From positions 1 to 24,832 of the IMG/VR virus record IMGVR_UViG_3300032516_000191: a DNA stretch of 24,832 nt; one strand, written 5' to 3'. The stretch is from a virus. Below the pieces are notes generated by a model that saw nothing but the letters and a program-made list of their open reading frames with translations, was not told the DNA's origin and did no database searches. The position numbers were made by a program, and so were the translations under genes. The stretch's first letter is position 1. Each line of letters begins with the position of its first letter. Below are positions 24,241 through 24,832 of this stretch, piece after piece.

Positions 24241-24504
24241 TCAGGCGCGCATCGTGCCCCACTCTCCAGCCCATCCGTTGTTGATCTTGATGAGGTCGGC
24301 ACGCTCGGCCTCAAGGGCGGCGATGCGCTCGCGCAGTTGGACGAGCGCGGCGGCGGCGTCGTGAATGGCCTGCGAATAGTCCCGCTGCGAGGCAATCGTC
24401 CTGTCCGGCGGATTGAATCCTTGCAGCCGCTCGATCAGCGCGTCCACATCGCTCGTTGGCCTCGCGCCGCCTGCGTCACGCAAAAGTCCGTCGGGGGCGG
24501 TCAT
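24241..24504 (-). CDS. Small coiled-coil phage protein
   Basis: An 87-residue protein with ATG 24504 in an ATGA overlap with the preceding gene. The N-terminal ~30 residues are polar (PDGLLRDAGGARPTSDVDAL), followed by a helical coiled coil (AAAALVQLRERIAALEAERA) and a short end (GWAGEWGTMRA). The ALEAER block is shared with the gene before it. Such small coiled-coil proteins are common in phage early regions, sometimes called Ead/Ea22-like; I make no firm family call. The reading frame stays open for 43 codons after its TGA. Confidence 0.7.
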   Translation of the reverse strand: MTAPDGLLRDAGGARPTSDVDALIERLQGFNPPDRTIASQRDYSQAIHDAAAALVQLRERIAALEAERADLIKINNGWAGEWGTMRA

Positions 24505-24832
24505 GGCTTGCTCCTTGCCGCGTCAATGGCGGCGTCTATCATCGCGTTCAAGGCTTCCGGGTTTATCCAATGCGCGGCAACGAACGCATCCATCTGGTCG
24601 CCGTCAAGTTCGTGTACTGCCCGCCACCGCTCCGCATCCTTCGCCAGCGCATCCCGCTCGGCCTCCAGCGCGGTGATGCGCTCCAGCAGCATATCCCCGG
24701 CTTTTATCGCAGCACGTCGCGCCTCCCGCCAATGATCCCGGTCGGCCTCGGCCACTTCTGCGCGGCGATAAGCGTCAAGACGAACAGCGATATGTCCATC
24801 TATGGCTGCGATCCAGTCGGCATTCTCCGCCT
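24501..24832 (-). CDS. Coiled-coil phage protein, 5' end outside window
   Basis: About 110 codons are visible. A GTG at 24755 could start a shorter 84-residue product, but the frame is open and protein-like to the right edge (NADWIAAIDGHIAVRLDAYR), so I treat it as cut by the edge. The middle is a coiled coil (LLERITALEAERDALAKDAE). The C-terminus has a defined-looking segment (QMDAFVAAHWINPEALNAMI) and ends DAAIDAARSKP. The LLERITALEAERDALAK block resembles LRERIAALEAERADLIK in the next gene, at protein and DNA level, suggesting partial paralogy. Its stop overlaps the next ATG as ATGA. Function unknown; probably an early or replication-region accessory protein. Confidence 0.65.
   Translation of the reverse strand, partial: AENADWIAAIDGHIAVRLDAYRRAEVAEADRDHWREARRAAIKAGDMLLERITALEAERDALAKDAERWRAVHELDGDQMDAFVAAHWINPEALNAMIDAAIDAARSKP

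Noticed and set aside
24113-24274. Longer N-terminus for the 78-residue protein
   Set aside because: The extra 54 residues are Cys/His/Arg-rich and not protein-like, and overlap the neighbouring gene; ATG 24112 fits the junction better.
1-24832. CRISPR array, tRNA genes, insertion sequences, integrase or attachment sites
   Set aside because: I saw no short direct repeats with unique spacers, no cloverleaf-like segment, no transposase and no integrase. The only direct repeats are in-frame coding repeats.

Overview
The window is a piece of a tailed double-stranded DNA phage genome (Caudoviricetes-like), or a very recent prophage. There is no bacterial housekeeping gene and no rRNA or tRNA. Genes are packed head to tail with 1 to 14 base overlaps or short gaps. 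Products are phage virion proteins on one strand and phage DNA-replication proteins on the other. Strong AGGAG-type ribosome sites and GC-rich hairpin terminators fit a phage of a bacterium, probably Gram-negative, but the host cannot be named from this sequence. Terminase, portal, capsid, DNA polymerase and lysis genes are not in the window.

Left arm (1-16258, + strand): ten virion or virion-associated genes. First come a probable beta-helix protein cut by the left edge (1-1200), a protein built from seventeen 20-residue repeats (1200-2441), a tail-type protein with an FCCH-like insert (2451-3662), and a small carboxypeptidase-regulatory-like protein (3666-4070). A giant 1320-residue protein (4067-8029) follows, in which the same 20-residue repeats are interrupted by a SPRY domain and by a ~480-residue unknown domain. 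Then come a conserved virion protein (8082-9332), two tandem paralogues (9335-9784, 9796-10239), a 962-residue orphan (10290-13178), a second kind of repeat protein with a tail-type C-terminal domain (13194-14327), and a long coiled-coil protein (14327-16258). The arm ends at a terminator at 16289-16326.

Right arm (16309-24832, - strand, read right to left): two small coiled-coil proteins, the first cut by the right edge; a possible small ORF; a 78-residue protein; a VRR-NUC nuclease; a SNF2-type helicase; a 138-residue protein; a DEDDh 3'-5' exonuclease; an SSB-like protein with a repetitive Lys-Ala/Asp-Glu tail; a terminator; a small HTH protein; a PrimPol-type primase-helicase; and a DUF3310 protein. 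Together these make a replication/recombination module: the primase-helicase opens and primes DNA, the SSB-like protein would coat single strands, and the helicase, VRR-NUC and exonuclease would process branched or broken DNA.

The most unusual points are: the shared 20-residue repeats, whose DNA is still partly near-identical within one gene and recognisable between two genes; the inserted domains in the 1320-residue protein; a terminator-like hairpin lying between a strong Shine-Dalgarno and the start of the 962-residue gene; a second terminator that abuts the ribosome site of the HTH-primase operon; and a TGA followed by 43 more open codons that end in an ATGA junction with the next gene. 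No gene-free stretch longer than 130 bases exists.
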